Shown here: piece after piece, positions 10,345 through 20,570 of the stretch
Numbering within the stretch: position 1 is the stretch's first letter
Layout of the letters: every line of letters begins with the position of its first letter
NCBI GenBank assembly: GCA_034359265.1
Contig: CP136898.1
Span: forward strand, 39,517,501-39,581,500
Source of the DNA: Canna indica
Lineage: Eukaryota; Streptophyta; Magnoliopsida; Zingiberales; Cannaceae
Length of the DNA: 64,000 bases
Direction of reading: 5' to 3'
Made by a program: the position numbers and the translations under genes
Notes under the pieces: generated by a model
The model's database searches: none
The model's input: only the letters and a program-made list of their open reading frames with translations
Told to the model about the DNA's origin: nothing

Positions 10345-11740
10345 TTGGCTTTTGTTTCTGTAGGTGTTACTGGCAAGAGCTCAGCCCGCGGCATTGAGAG
10401 TACTACAGTTGTCATAGACTTTCTAGATGTGTTTCCTAAGGACTTGCCGGGACTGCCACCAGTGCGGGAGACCGAGTTCTGTATTGATCTGCAACCAGGG
10501 GTGAAGCCTATATTGATTCCCTCATACCGTATGGCACCCGCTGAGCTGAGGGAGCTTAAAGTGCAGTTGCAGGAGCTATTAGACATTAGGTTCATTCGCC
10601 CAAGTGTCTCGCCCTAGGGGGCGCCGGTGTTGTTCATGAAAAAGAAAGATGGATCCATGCGGATGTGCATCGACTACCGGCAGCTCAATGCGGTGACGAT
10701 CAAGAACCGATACCGGCTTCCCAGGATTGACGACTTATTTGATCAGTTGTAGGGGGCTTAGTGGTTCTCAAATATCGATTTGAGGTCAGGGTACCATCAG
10801 TTGAGGATCAATGATCAGGATATCCAGAAGAGTGCTTTCAGGACGCGGTATGGACACTATGAGTTCCTCGTCATGTCCTTTGGGCTTACTAACGCCCCGG
10901 TAGCTTTCATAGAGCTGATGAACCGGGTGTTCAAGGACTTTCTGGATAGATTCATCACAGTCTTCATTGACGACATTTTGGTATATTCCAGGAGCAAGGC
11001 GGAGCACAAGGAGCACTTGAGGGTAGTTCTGGAGAACCTGAGGTAGCACTAGCTCTTTGCAAATTAATTCTCAAAGTGTGAGTTCTAGTTGACCAGCGTG
11101 GGATTTCTGGGGCATATTGTATCCCGGGATGGTGTGAAAGTTGATCCTGCAAAGATTGAGGCAGTTCAGACTGGGAAAGGCCGACCAGTGTGACCAAGGT
11201 CCGCAGCTTCTTGGGGTTGGACGGCTACTATAGGAAGTTCGTGGAAAATTTTTCCAAGATTGCCTCTCCTCTCACGTGCTTGACTTAGAAGAAAGTAAAG
11301 TTTATTTGGGATGACAAATGCAAGGAGAGCTTTCAGAAGCTCAAGGACCGCTTGACTACCGCCCCTATACTAGCATTACCATCGGGGTCGGGAGGATTTG
11401 CTGTCTATTGTGAAGTTTTTGGAGTCGGATTGGGGTGCGTGATCGCATACGCATCCAGGCAGCTAAAAACTCATGAGAAGAATTATTCGACTCATGATAT
11501 GGAGTTGGTGGCCATAGTGTTTGCCTTGAACCGGTGGCGTCACCACTTATATGGGGAGGCATGTGACATATTCACCGATCACAAGAGCCTCTAGTATTTG
11601 CTTTCTCCGAAAGATCTGAACTTGAGGCAGCATATATGACTTTAGCTATTAAAAGATTATGACTGTACCATTCAGTATCACCTAGGAAAGGCAAATGTGG
11701 TAGCTGATGCTTTGAGTAGGAAGTCGATGGAGAGCTTAGC
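10345..11740 (+). pseudogene. Reverse transcriptase and RNase H of gypsy C (broken)
   Basis: RT copies element RNA to DNA, and RNase H removes the RNA. RT begins near 10410 (VFPKDLPGLPP) and the palm motif FIDDILVYS lies at 10963-10989, with both catalytic Asp intact. RNase H lies at about 11390-11740. Its first catalytic Asp appears changed (YCEVF where element F has CDAS), while ELVAIVFAL and FTDHKSL are present. Stops interrupt it at 10614 (the Trp of the SPWGAP-type word), 10750, 11044, 11287, 11592 and elsewhere. Most are TAG where the related element has Trp or Gln codons. Confidence 0.88.
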
Positions 11741-11859
11741 CCACTTGGTCATGAATAGGAGATCCCCGGCTAGAGAGCTGTCGGTGAGCCTGGGTCCAGG
11801 GGATTTATTATATGTGGCTGATTCTGATGGATTGGTGGCACACATGCATGTACAGTCCA

Positions 11860-13335
11860 CTTTGGTTGATATGCTATGAATGGCTCAGGGCGAGGATGCT
11901 TTCTGTTCTCTAACGAATGATCTAGCTGTGAGAGGTGATGTAGAGGGTTTCAGAGTGGACTCTGAGGGGATTCTCAAAAACATGGACAGGATCATGGTAC
12001 CATACAAGGCAAATGTCTATTGGCGGGTACTAGAGGTGACCCATTGTTCCACTTATATGATGCATCCGGGGGCCACCAAGATGTACCAAGATCTGAGACA
12101 GCATTACTGGTGGAAAGGGATGAAGCAGGAGGTGGCAGAGTTCGTATCCATTTGTTTGGTTTGTCAATAGGTAAAAGTCGAGCACTTGAGACCCGCAGGG
12201 TTGTTGTAGAACCTCGAGGTACTAGAGTGGAAATGGAAAAAGATCACCATGGATTTTGTTACTGGGTTACCGAGATCAGAGAAAGGAAATGACTCTATTT
12301 GGGTGGTGGTGGATCGCCTGACTAAATCGGCGCACTTTATTCCGGTGAAGACCACCTTCTCTGTTGAGCAGTATGCACGGTTGTTCCTTGACCATATTGT
12401 GGCTTACCATGTGATCCAAATCATGATAATATCATATCGAGGCACTCATTTTACCGCTCGGTTCTGACAGTCGTTTCAGGAGGCTTTTGGTACGTAGGTG
12501 CGGTTCAGCATCGCTTTTCATCCTAGGACGGATAGACAGAGAGGACCATTCAGACACTTGAGGACATGCTGAGGGCATGCTCTATGGACCTGGTGGGTAG
12601 CTGGGAGAGGCATCTACCTTTGGTAGAGTTCGCCTTTAATAACAGTCACCATAACAGCATCGGTATGGCCCCATGTGAGGCTTTGTACGGGCACAGGTGC
12701 AGGTCACCGATAGGCTGGTTTGAGGGCGGCGAGTCCTAGATGTTAGGGCCGGACTTGGTTCATGACGACGTTGAGAAAGTAAAGCTAATCAGGGAGCGAC
12801 TTCTACTAGCTTAGAGTCATCAAAAGATGTATGCTGATGGTAAAGTCCACAACGTGGAGTTTTAGGAAGGGGATTCAGTCTTCCTGAATGTGTCCCCTAT
12901 GAAGGGGGTTGTGCACTTTAGGAGAAGGGGAAAGTTATCCCCAGATTTATCGGGCCTCTCCCTGTCTTGTGGCGCAGAGGAGCGGTTGCTTACGAGTTGG
13001 CTCTACTGCCTAGCATGGATTGAGTGCATCCTATTTTCCATGTCTCCATGCTTAAGTGATGTGTTCGGGATGAGTCCCATATTCTGGATGTTGCTGTGGT
13101 GGAGGTTGATCTGGCCGTTTCCTATGAGGAGCGGTCTGTAGAGATCCTAGACAAGCAGGTGAGGAAGCTGAGATCCAAGGAGGTCCCCTTGGTGAAAGTT
13201 CGTTGGGAGCACCACTCATGGCAGGAGGCCACTTGGGAGGTCGAGTAGGATATGAGAGAGAAGTATTTGTACCTTTTTGATGCCGAGGTGAGCTTCTCTT
13301 CTTCATCTCAAAATTCGACGATGAATTTTCCTTAA
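11860..13335 (+). pseudogene. Integrase and chromodomain of gypsy C (broken)
   Basis: Integrase inserts the cDNA. The zinc-binding HHCC domain is visible at 12040-12170 (THCSTYMMHPG ... CLVC). The catalytic core starts at 12249 (MDFVTGLPRSEKGNDSIW) and continues past 12467 through frameshifts to about 12740. The C-terminal GPY/F-like part lies near 12890-13060. A chromodomain-like segment (KVRWEHHSWQEATWEVE) at about 13190-13250 probably steers insertion to heterochromatin, as known for chromoviruses. Stops at 12167, 12464 and 13246, and several shifts, disable it. Confidence 0.87.
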
Positions 13336-13347
13336 GGGGGGAGGAAT
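13334..13347 (+). other. Polypurine tract of gypsy C
   Basis: The tract AAGGGGGGAGGAAT directly precedes the 3' LTR start TGTTATGCCC at 13348. It is the usual primer for plus-strand DNA synthesis. Confidence 0.85.
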
Positions 13348-13755
13348 TGTTATGCCCAAAATTCTAAATAATATTTTAATCCTTAGCAGGGGACCATAGG
13401 CCCGAGTTAGCGTGGATTGACATAGAGTCGCGGAATTTAATTTGGGTAAGCTTTTTATATGAAAAACAAATCTAGGAAAAATATAGAACCTGGGGCGTGT
13501 GGTCAGGGGTTTTGCCACACAGCACCCGAGGCTCAAGGAGAAGGAGAGAGAGGCACTACCAAGAGGAGGAGAAATTCTATTGCTGGATTTCGCAAGATCG
13601 TTGGCGTTCAATGTAGGAAGACCCTTAGCTTCTTCTTCCTTCCTGGTTTCTCCAAAATAGGTGAGTGGATGAGCCTTCTTTTTTCCTCTTTTCTTCATCA
13701 ACCATGCCGCCCATATGTCATGGGGTTCTTATCATTTTTCATTGGTTGATTGCAC
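13348..13755 (+). repeat. Truncated 3' LTR of gypsy C
   Basis: This sequence matches the first ~600 bp of the 5' LTR at 6170, with an internal deletion at about 13478 that joins the segments equivalent to 6300 and 6480. It stops near 13755, after TTGGTTGATTGC, where minus-strand copia B1 begins. A short CCCCTATGTCATG word is repeated at the junction (13754-13770), hinting at error-prone joining. Confidence 0.85.
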
Positions 13756-13789
13756 CCCTATGTCATGCCGCCCCATCCAACCATTGATG

Positions 13790-14229
13790 CATAGATTAAT
13801 GTTAGAGGAAACAACTGAAGGAAAAATAGACGAGTAGACAATTTTGTAACAATTCTTTCTAGGTCTATTCTTATCAAGAATACAATTCCCCACTTTATCA
13901 AAAATTTGCAACTTACAATTTTGTAACAGTTCTTTCTAGGTCTATTCATAGTGAAATGAACACATAAATTATGATTATACAATTGGCTTATACTTACAAG
14001 ATTAACCTTGAGACCTTCTACAAGCAAAACATTTTCGAGTTTAACTAGGAATTCCGGGAACATTTAGAGTTCCAACTCCTGTGACATTTCCGTGTCCTCC
14101 ATCTCCGAAAGTGACAGTTGCACCTTCATGTTCCTTAATATTTTTCAAATTTTCAGGATTTCTTGTCATGTGTTGAGAACAACCACTGTTGAAATACCAA
14201 GACCCAGAAGAAAAAATAGTCTTTGACAT
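13790..14229 (-). pseudogene. Protease region of copia B1 (broken)
   Basis: The minus-strand frame from 14229 contains SGSWYFNSGCSQHMTRNPEN. This is the copia aspartic protease start; the usual Asp of the active site reads Asn here (FNSG), while the homologous B3 copy reads FDNG. It continues in a second frame at about 14063-13960 with NVLLVEGLKVNLVSISQL, the conserved segment after the active site. The remainder decays and ends at the junction. The zinc-knuckle region that should lie between this and gag (14230-14437) is mostly deleted. Confidence 0.78.
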
Positions 14230-14437
14230 AAAAGCATTATGACAGTTAAGATTAGTCTTTGTTACCCAGATTTTCTTAACCTTTTTATTATGCCCATCAA
14301 CATGATTCTTTCTTCATAATTTGTTGGAGAGTTTGAAGAGAAGAGGAGTTTGATCTGGAACTAGCAGACTTAGGAAGTTGAAACTGCTGTTTGAATTGTA
14401 AGTTAGTCTGAGAGTTCTAGTTTATCCTATTCTTAGC

Positions 14438-15211
14438 TCACAAAAGTCTCTTGAAATTTTTTGTCATAAGGGCTAGTACAACATCCATCTCCTCTTCAGA
14501 ACAATCTTCTGACTTGATCTCATCCTCAGTAGTTTTCAAAGCAAGATTCTTCTTCTTTTCTTTGTGAGAAGATTTTTCAGATAATTCCAACTCATAAGTT
14601 TCATGTTTCCCCATTAGAGTGTCAAGAGCAATAGTGGATGGGTCATGAACTTCACTTATGGCAGCAACTTTCATATCAAACTTGGTAGGCATGGATCTCA
14701 GAACTTTTCTTATAACTTTTTCTTCAGAGAATGACTCTCCAAGGTTGGTAGCATTGTTCATGAGCTCTTTGATACATCTATAAAAGTCTTGTATGCTTTC
14801 ATCTTCTCCCTTCTTCGGATTCTTAAATCTAGTGTTGAGAATTTCAATTTTTGACTCCCGATGAGTTAGAGATCCTTCATGATTTGTTTCAAGAATTTCC
14901 CAAGCCTGCGTTGCCAGGGTACAATAAGAGATTAGTTTAAATTGAGAAGGATCAACTCCACTAAAGATAGCATTTAGGGCTTTATTATCATAATTTTCTA
15001 CAACTATTTCTGCTTTTGTGTATTGGTTCTTTGGCTTGCGCTCAGTCCCATCAGGTGTTTTTGGAGGATTGTAGCCAATCTCTATAGAGTCCCAACAATG
15101 GTCATCCAATGATTCCATGAAAGCCCTCATCCTAGCATTCCAATATGCATACTTTGTTCCAATAAGAAAAGGAGGAACATTGACAGAATTCCCCATAGGC
15201 ATTCCTTCCAT
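14438..15211 (-). CDS. gag of copia B1 (open frame, 3'-truncated)
   Basis: This is the best-preserved gag of the B family. I start it at the methionine at 15211 (MEGMPMGNSV), which aligns with the ATG of B2; the frame is open from 15238 upstream. It has an N-terminal segment with GTKYAYWNARMRAFMESLDD, then the helical UBN2/gag domain with QAWEILETNHEGS and KVLRSMPTKFDMKVAAISEV, and an acidic Lys/Glu-rich tail. It ends at a stop at 14438, before any CCHC knuckle, because the following region is rearranged. It is open for about 257 codons, but the product would lack the RNA-binding part. Confidence 0.8.
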   Translation of the reverse strand: MEGMPMGNSVNVPPFLIGTKYAYWNARMRAFMESLDDHCWDSIEIGYNPPKTPDGTERKPKNQYTKAEIVVENYDNKALNAIFSGVDPSQFKLISYCTLATQAWEILETNHEGSLTHRESKIEILNTRFKNPKKGEDESIQDFYRCIKELMNNATNLGESFSEEKVIRKVLRSMPTKFDMKVAAISEVHDPSTIALDTLMGKHETYELELSEKSSHKEKKKNLALKTTEDEIKSEDCSEEEMDVVLALMTKNFKRLL

Positions 15212-15271
15212 CTTGAACCTGAAAACAAATAGACACACCTAAGATCTTGTGCAGGTAAAATTTAGCACAAC

Positions 15272-15284
15272 CGCTCTGATACCA
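15272..15284 (-). other. Primer binding site of copia B1
   Basis: The minus-strand sequence TGGTATCAGAGCG lies 2 bases after the LTR end at 15287. Confidence 0.88.
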
Positions 15285-15286
15285 AA

Positions 15287-16256
15287 TGGTAGTATATGTC
15301 TCTAAGGAAACTTTTGTTAAGGGCAGTTGAATAGGAAGTTGCAACTGCTATTGCTAATGCTACTAGAAGCAAAGTAAGGACCAAAATACACACAAACACA
15401 AGAGGTTTATTTACGCAGTTCAGTGATAAACCAGTCACCTAATCTACGAGGCACTCACCGGACAGATGCCCAATCCACTCTCTATAAGTACAATATAAAT
15501 CCTCTAGATTTCACACTCGAAATCTGACTACAGTACTATAATGAATTGGAAATAACAAAAATTTATTTGCTATTATAAGTAAATACCAATTTGCCTCTGT
15601 ATGATATCCCAGCCACAAAGTTCTGTCCTACACACAGCCTTATGTTGTAGTGAGCTATCCACCGAAACCAATCTTCTCTTAAGGATAAGAAATGTAAATT
15701 GTTGCATTTCTGCACTCAGAAGTCTCAACTCCTCTCAATAACTGGCAACATAGTGTTCGCACATAAAGAGTTGCAAATCAAATCTTTCCATCGAAATTTA
15801 TATGAGACAATCGAAAGACCTGAATCAATGTTGTTCATAACTACTAATCTTTAATTAGTCTTTAGTTTAAATCAAACTGTCATCGATTTTGAGCAGCCAA
15901 TATCGAAAACATCATAAACACATGAATAAAGAGTAATGCCCAGAACATAAAGAGTAGAAAACTCTGCACTACTCATAATACCCAAAATAGACAAACAATA
16001 AATAAATAATGATGATTAATAATACCAGAGATACCAAGAGAATCATCATCAATATTGAAGTCCAACAGCCATTTAATTCTCAACAAACTTATCCAAAAAA
16101 TCTCATACTGTAGAAGCGGTTGAGATTGTCCTTTCACAGTTGAAACTGTCATCATATAGGCAGAGCTCCTCATAGTTGTGACTCCGCATAAAACTAAGAA
16201 TTCACTAGTAACACTTTTGCCAAATACAGCCAACATATAAAAGCCAAACACTAACA
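15287..16256 (-). repeat. Complete B-family LTR, minus strand
   Basis: This LTR of about 970 bp starts TGTTAG (minus strand, 16256) and ends ...ATATACTACCA (15287). It matches the 3' LTR of B3 (49251-50201) along its length. It is flanked on one side by a primer binding site (15272-15284) and on the other by a purine tract (16257-16270). Confidence 0.87.
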
Positions 16257-16800
16257 ATCTCCTCCTTTGGCTTATTTGGCAAAACCCATACTGATCAAAT
16301 CACAACAGTAAAAACAAATAACAATAGAAAGTTTCAACTGAAGCACAATAAATGTTAAAAAGATAATTTAACATTTAACTAATAGTATACAACAGTCAAG
16401 GTCACAAAACCACATAGTTCACAAAGTCAATATCTCAGAGCAAGAAAAAAAGGATTACACCCCGAGCACAGAGCATCCACACTATCAAACTTTACAACCA
16501 CATCATCCAAACCACAGTAACCACAATATCCAAACCAGAGTATCCACAGCATATAGTATCAAGTATCACAACCAGAGAAGTTAATTAAAAGTATCAACAC
16601 ACAAACAAAGAGCAGTTTTATAAAACAAAGAGTTGCGATTACCTGTTCTCCCCCTTTTTGGCATAATAAGCCAAAGGAGTAATACAAGACAGTCAAATGT
16701 TCATTCAGAACTCTCAGAGGATGAGTCGAAGATACTTCTAGATGAAGGAGATGTTGAAAGAAATAGTATCCTTGAGCCAATCACATGTCGATGTGTTTAG
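16257..16800 (-). other. 3' interior of a copia B element, minus strand
   Basis: On the minus strand the sequence next to the LTR reads CCAAAGGAGGAGAT, a polypurine tract. Further out, near 16640-16680, is CTCCTTTGGCTTATTATGCC followed by an A/G run, which matches 48955-48990 in element B3. No open frame of note is present. The left member of the presumed tandem pair ends around 16800. Confidence 0.75.
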
Positions 16801-19118
16801 GGACTATTCAAGGGTAATCAACTTAATGAGACAATTTTTTCATCATATGTTGCATCTTTATTCATAGGATTATGATGAACCCCATGAACCCGAGCAAATG
16901 ATTCCGAGGCCATAATGAAATTATGCCAGTGAGACTTGAAATCTAGATGCCCATGTTCTAAATCTTCCAAGTCGTAGGATCACCAATTAGGGGATCGGTG
17001 ATTACGGATAGACTAGTGCACTTGGTACATGCCCTATACGATAGGGGGTAGCTAATCTCACAGTTACCTATGAGTCATCATTAATGTACAAGTGTAGGTG
17101 GTCATTAGGGAATGAGCTCACTGAACAGACCTGGACCAAGAACACAAAATGGAATCCTTACATGAGTGTCAATAGGATGTTCCTCGGGTAATAGTAGGTG
17201 CAAGCAATCCTTGGACCTGAGGTTGTCATGGTTACCTTGTGAGTGACGACCCATTGCTTTGGTTCCATCCCTACGTGGCCCTGAGCATCATGTGCTGGGT
17301 ATTACTGGGCATGGGGAAGCATTCATGGAGGTAGGTGACCAACCAACATGGAATCGTTTACTCTTAGTGAGAGGAGATGATATCTTATGTGTCCCTACAA
17401 GTGTCGACTCGGGAATCTCTGGCCAGAGTAGACATGAAAATTAGGAAGATGTTTTTGACGTTTCTTTATTAAGACGACATCTTGGCAGGAGGAATACATA
17501 TGAAATGATATTAGGGTTTGATACTTCTTTCGTACCCTAGCCGACTTCGGGACATTGTAACCGAGTGATTTAGTTGCACAATAACTAATCATCGAAGGGC
17601 GTTCGATCCTTGTAGATTGAACCTCACACTATCCGAAAAGTCATGACACATTTCTAGACATCAATCTTGACTTGTGAGTAGAGTCTCTCACGACCACACT
17701 AAAGGGGTTTAGTGGAGGCTCGTAAGATTCGAATAGAAATTATTCTATCGGATCCGACTCTTCGTTATGCACAACTCACTGCTGGCTTAGTGTGGGGCCC
17801 AATGGGTCACACACAACAGGCTAACTTTGTAACAAGCTTTATGAGACAGAGTCTGAATGTGGCACTATATGTCTACTAGCATGGACATGTTGTAACTCGA
17901 TCACGGATCTCGTTTACGGACATAATAGGAAAAGTGTCTCCTATAGGAATGAATTCGCGAGGAAGGAGTTTCTCGGTAACCCTAATTTGTAGGGTAGCCC
18001 TATTTAATAGGGTAATCATAAAGTCGTAGGGTATGACACACGATATTATTTTTGGGGTTGACTAAACTTAATTATGAATTGAGTAATTAATTAACCATTA
18101 GACGGGGATTATGTTTAATTAAGAATTAAACATAATTACATGGAGGGAAAATTTTGATTTTTCCCATTCGCCTACACCTATTAATTAGGAATTGATTTAT
18201 TTGGATAAATAATAATTAATAGGGAATTGATTTATTTAGATAAATCATATATATTAATAGATAATTGATTTATTTGGATAAATCATGGTTCTATTAATAA
18301 ATAGGAGTTTGATTTATCTCATCCCTATTCTTTAGGTGATTGGTTTTAGGAGATAAATATAATTCCCATTGATAAGCATTAAATTCATGTAGATAAATTA
18401 ATATTCTATTTAATTGGTTTTTGATTTGTTCTGAATAAATTATAAAACCATTAAATATGAAAATTAAAGAGGAGGCAAACCCCAGATTTTTGAAATCCGG
18501 AGTGAGTTCAAAATTGATGTCAAGTGGACCATGATGATGAAAATAGAGAGAAAGGAATAGATCAAGAGAGGAAAGATTGTGATTCTTGAGAAGGGTTCTT
18601 GTGTGGAAGAATTGAAAGAACCATAAGTTCTTCTCCTTGGTGGCCGGCCTCCTCCTTCTTGACCCTCCCGTCTTCTTTTCTTGGGTGTGCCGCAATCTTC
18701 ATCTTCTTGGAGAAGTTCAAGAGGACGGTGAGGTATCTTCACCTCTTCTTTTTCTTTCTGGTGTTTTCTCATCCTCTCTCATTCCCTTATTGATGCCTGG
18801 TTCTTGGTGGAAGGGCCAGCCTTGCCTTGGAGGATTTCGGGATTGAAAAAGTTTCTCCAGTGAGCCACAACAAGCCCCCCTGTTCGCTGCCCCTATTATT
18901 ATGAGGTGCTTGGTGTGGACTATTGTTGGAGGACGTGCACATGTGCGTCTCAAGACAGGGATAGGAGCATCCATACCAACCGCGGTATAAGGTACATCTT
19001 CTCCCTCTTCTCCAATGTTGAATTCCTTAATATTGCTAAAGTAGATCGTTGTTTTTGGGATGGTTTGAATTTTTTTAAAATTGTTATTTCCGCTGTGTTT
19101 TCGAATCCCATCCCAACA
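16801..19118 (+). repeat. LTR-like sequence of another copia-type family (D)
   Basis: This is a long stretch without conserved coding sequence that ends ...CCCATCCCAACA at 19118, directly before a primer-binding-site match. That makes at least its right part an LTR. It contains promoter-like and leader-like sequence at 18460-18800 and an AT-rich part with repeats of TTGATTTATTTGGATAAAT (18180-18310). Open frames at 18294-18695 and 18464-18772 (minus) have skewed composition and no recognisable motif; I treat them as accidental. The LTR's left end was not found and may lie anywhere after about 16800. Confidence 0.5.
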
Positions 19119-19119
19119 G

Positions 19120-19133
19120 TGGTATCAAAGCCA
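19120..19133 (+). other. Primer binding site of copia-type family D
   Basis: The sequence TGGTATCAAAGCCA lies one base after the LTR end and is one change away from the initiator methionine tRNA match (TGGTATCAGAGC). Confidence 0.75.
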
Positions 19134-19419
19134 CCTTTAGCAATTTTTTGGGAATTCTAATTGCGCGTTATTGTTGCGTTTACGAACTATTCGCTCCCTA
19201 AACGTCATGCTGCCAAGTTTTTGTTTTTGGAGGTTCTTGAGTCATTCTCTTGGCTCCACGATTCATACGATGAATCGAGGTGGTAGCCTACTATCCAAAC
19301 TTGTCTTGGAAAGATTACGAACTCAAGAGTCCCATGGGTTCATGGTTGAACAACCCTGAAAGTCAAAATTTTCACCATGTCTTGTTTGGACCATTTTGGG
19401 TGCAAACATAACCCGAATA
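19134..19419 (+). other. Leader remnant of family D
   Basis: This is sequence after the primer binding site, probably the untranslated leader of family D before a junction with a gypsy LTR. A 62-codon frame (19171-19359) shows no known motif. Confidence 0.4.
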
Positions 19420-20570
19420 GTGCATTATGAGTATGTGAGTATGATGTATTGCATGAGGATGTGCTTGTTGCATTTTTTGAAAGCCTCATTGGTGATAGGA
19501 GGGTATACCCCAAAGAGATAGTGTTGGTCTTATTCCGAAGTTCGGCTAGTGAGGGGAGATCATACCCCAAAGAGATAGTCCGGAGACCCGACTAGTGAGG
19601 GAAATGCATGCCCCAAAGAGACGACACTGAGTTGGGTGGTAGTTCGGCGGCCACATCGTCTACCTGCCCTATGTGGCTATGTGGGACCGATGGGTCCGGG
19701 GTGCATTCATGTGATTGAGATGTTGCATTTGACATATTTTTATTCATGTGATGATATATATATCAGTTGATTGATCGTTTATCATGTGTAGGGTAGTAGA
19801 TAAGCATGTGATATTTTTTCATGTGATTTATGCTTATATTAATATATGTCTGATTTATGTTGGTTTTGCATGATGATGATTATGGGTGATTGAGGACTGT
19901 TTTGCTCACTAAGTCCTAGTTGGACTTATCCCTCTTTCAATGTTGTTTTTCAGCACCAGAGCCAGATTAGAGAGGTATTGGGGTGCAGTAGCGCGGCTGG
20001 TGGCAGCAAGGCAGCAGGTCTCATGACATGTCGTGGTCGAGGGGATACCGAATCGAGACATATTTTATTTTTTGTGTCGTATGAGTCATGTATACTCGGA
20101 TTATTTCTTTTCCGCATTTTTCTTATATTGAGGTGTCGTTGTTTAGCAAATTAAAGTTTTGAAATAAATTTGAACATTTAGCAATCCATTGAGTTGGTGG
20201 TTTGGTTTTGAAATTAAATGTCTTTTCTAAAACTTTTGAAATTTTGTTAAGTGTTAAGGTTTGGCTTAATTGTATATGTGGTTTGATTTTGGTTAGGCTT
20301 CGGAGTATGTGGCGTATCCTGGATGATCACACTGGGTTTGAGGTGTGACAATGTGGTATCAGAGCAGGTATGACAATAGGATAGTGGGTATCGTATGGAG
20401 GCATTCCTAGCATGTTCACATATGATATGTCGTAGTCACAAGATCGATAGCTGAACCTACGCATTAGCAGCGGTATGTATTTTTGATTTAAGTTGATTAT
20501 TTATATGCTAAATTGTGTGGTTATTGCTTTCTTACTTTTAGAAATGGAGGCACATGATGATGCTTTATTT
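19420..20570 (+). mobile_element. Gypsy C2: truncated LTR, PBS and start of gag
   Basis: The segment 19420-20350 matches the last ~1 kb of the gypsy C LTR, including the repeated TACCCCAAAGAGATAGT blocks and the GAGTTGGGTGGTAGT word. It ends GTGTGACA. A primer binding site, TGGTATCAGAGCA, follows at 20354-20366. A leader and a gag start (ATG at 20544, MEAHDDA) align with C, and similarity stops at about 20565. The 5' part of the LTR is missing. Confidence 0.82.

Larger units (their letters stand above)
6170..13755 (+). mobile_element. Ty3/gypsy chromovirus C (Tekay/Del-like), 3' LTR truncated
   Basis: Order on the plus strand: 5' LTR (6170-8568), PBS, gag, protease, RT, RNase H, integrase, chromodomain, polypurine tract and a partial 3' LTR. 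The long LTR, the gag start MEA after a ~160-bp leader, the RT word [15 protein letters not shown] and the C-terminal chromodomain point to a plant chromovirus, most like Tekay/Del. Every coding domain has stops or shifts, so the element is dead. It is inserted in the gag of copia B2. Its right end is lost at a junction with a minus-strand copia B element, so no target duplication can be shown. Confidence 0.9.
13756..16800 (-). mobile_element. SIRE-like Ty1/copia element B1, minus strand, tandem-type arrangement
   Basis: Reading leftward on the minus strand: 3' interior with polypurine tract (16800-16257), one complete LTR (16256-15287), PBS, gag and protease, then a break at about 13756 against gypsy C. 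An LTR with a polypurine tract before it and a primer binding site after it is what a head-to-tail pair of elements sharing one LTR would give. The outer LTRs are missing. The sequence matches elements B2 and B3. Confidence 0.82.

Noticed and set aside
6170..13755. Pairing gypsy C's flanks to prove insertion in copia B2
   Set aside because: The left flank is B2 gag, but the right flank is an oppositely oriented B element after a truncated LTR; the expected ATTAG duplication is not there, so a simple insertion cannot be shown.
18294..18974. Frames of up to 133 codons on the minus strand
   Set aside because: They lie in leader-like LTR sequence with skewed composition, overlap one another and show no domain or splice context; possible but unsupported as genes.
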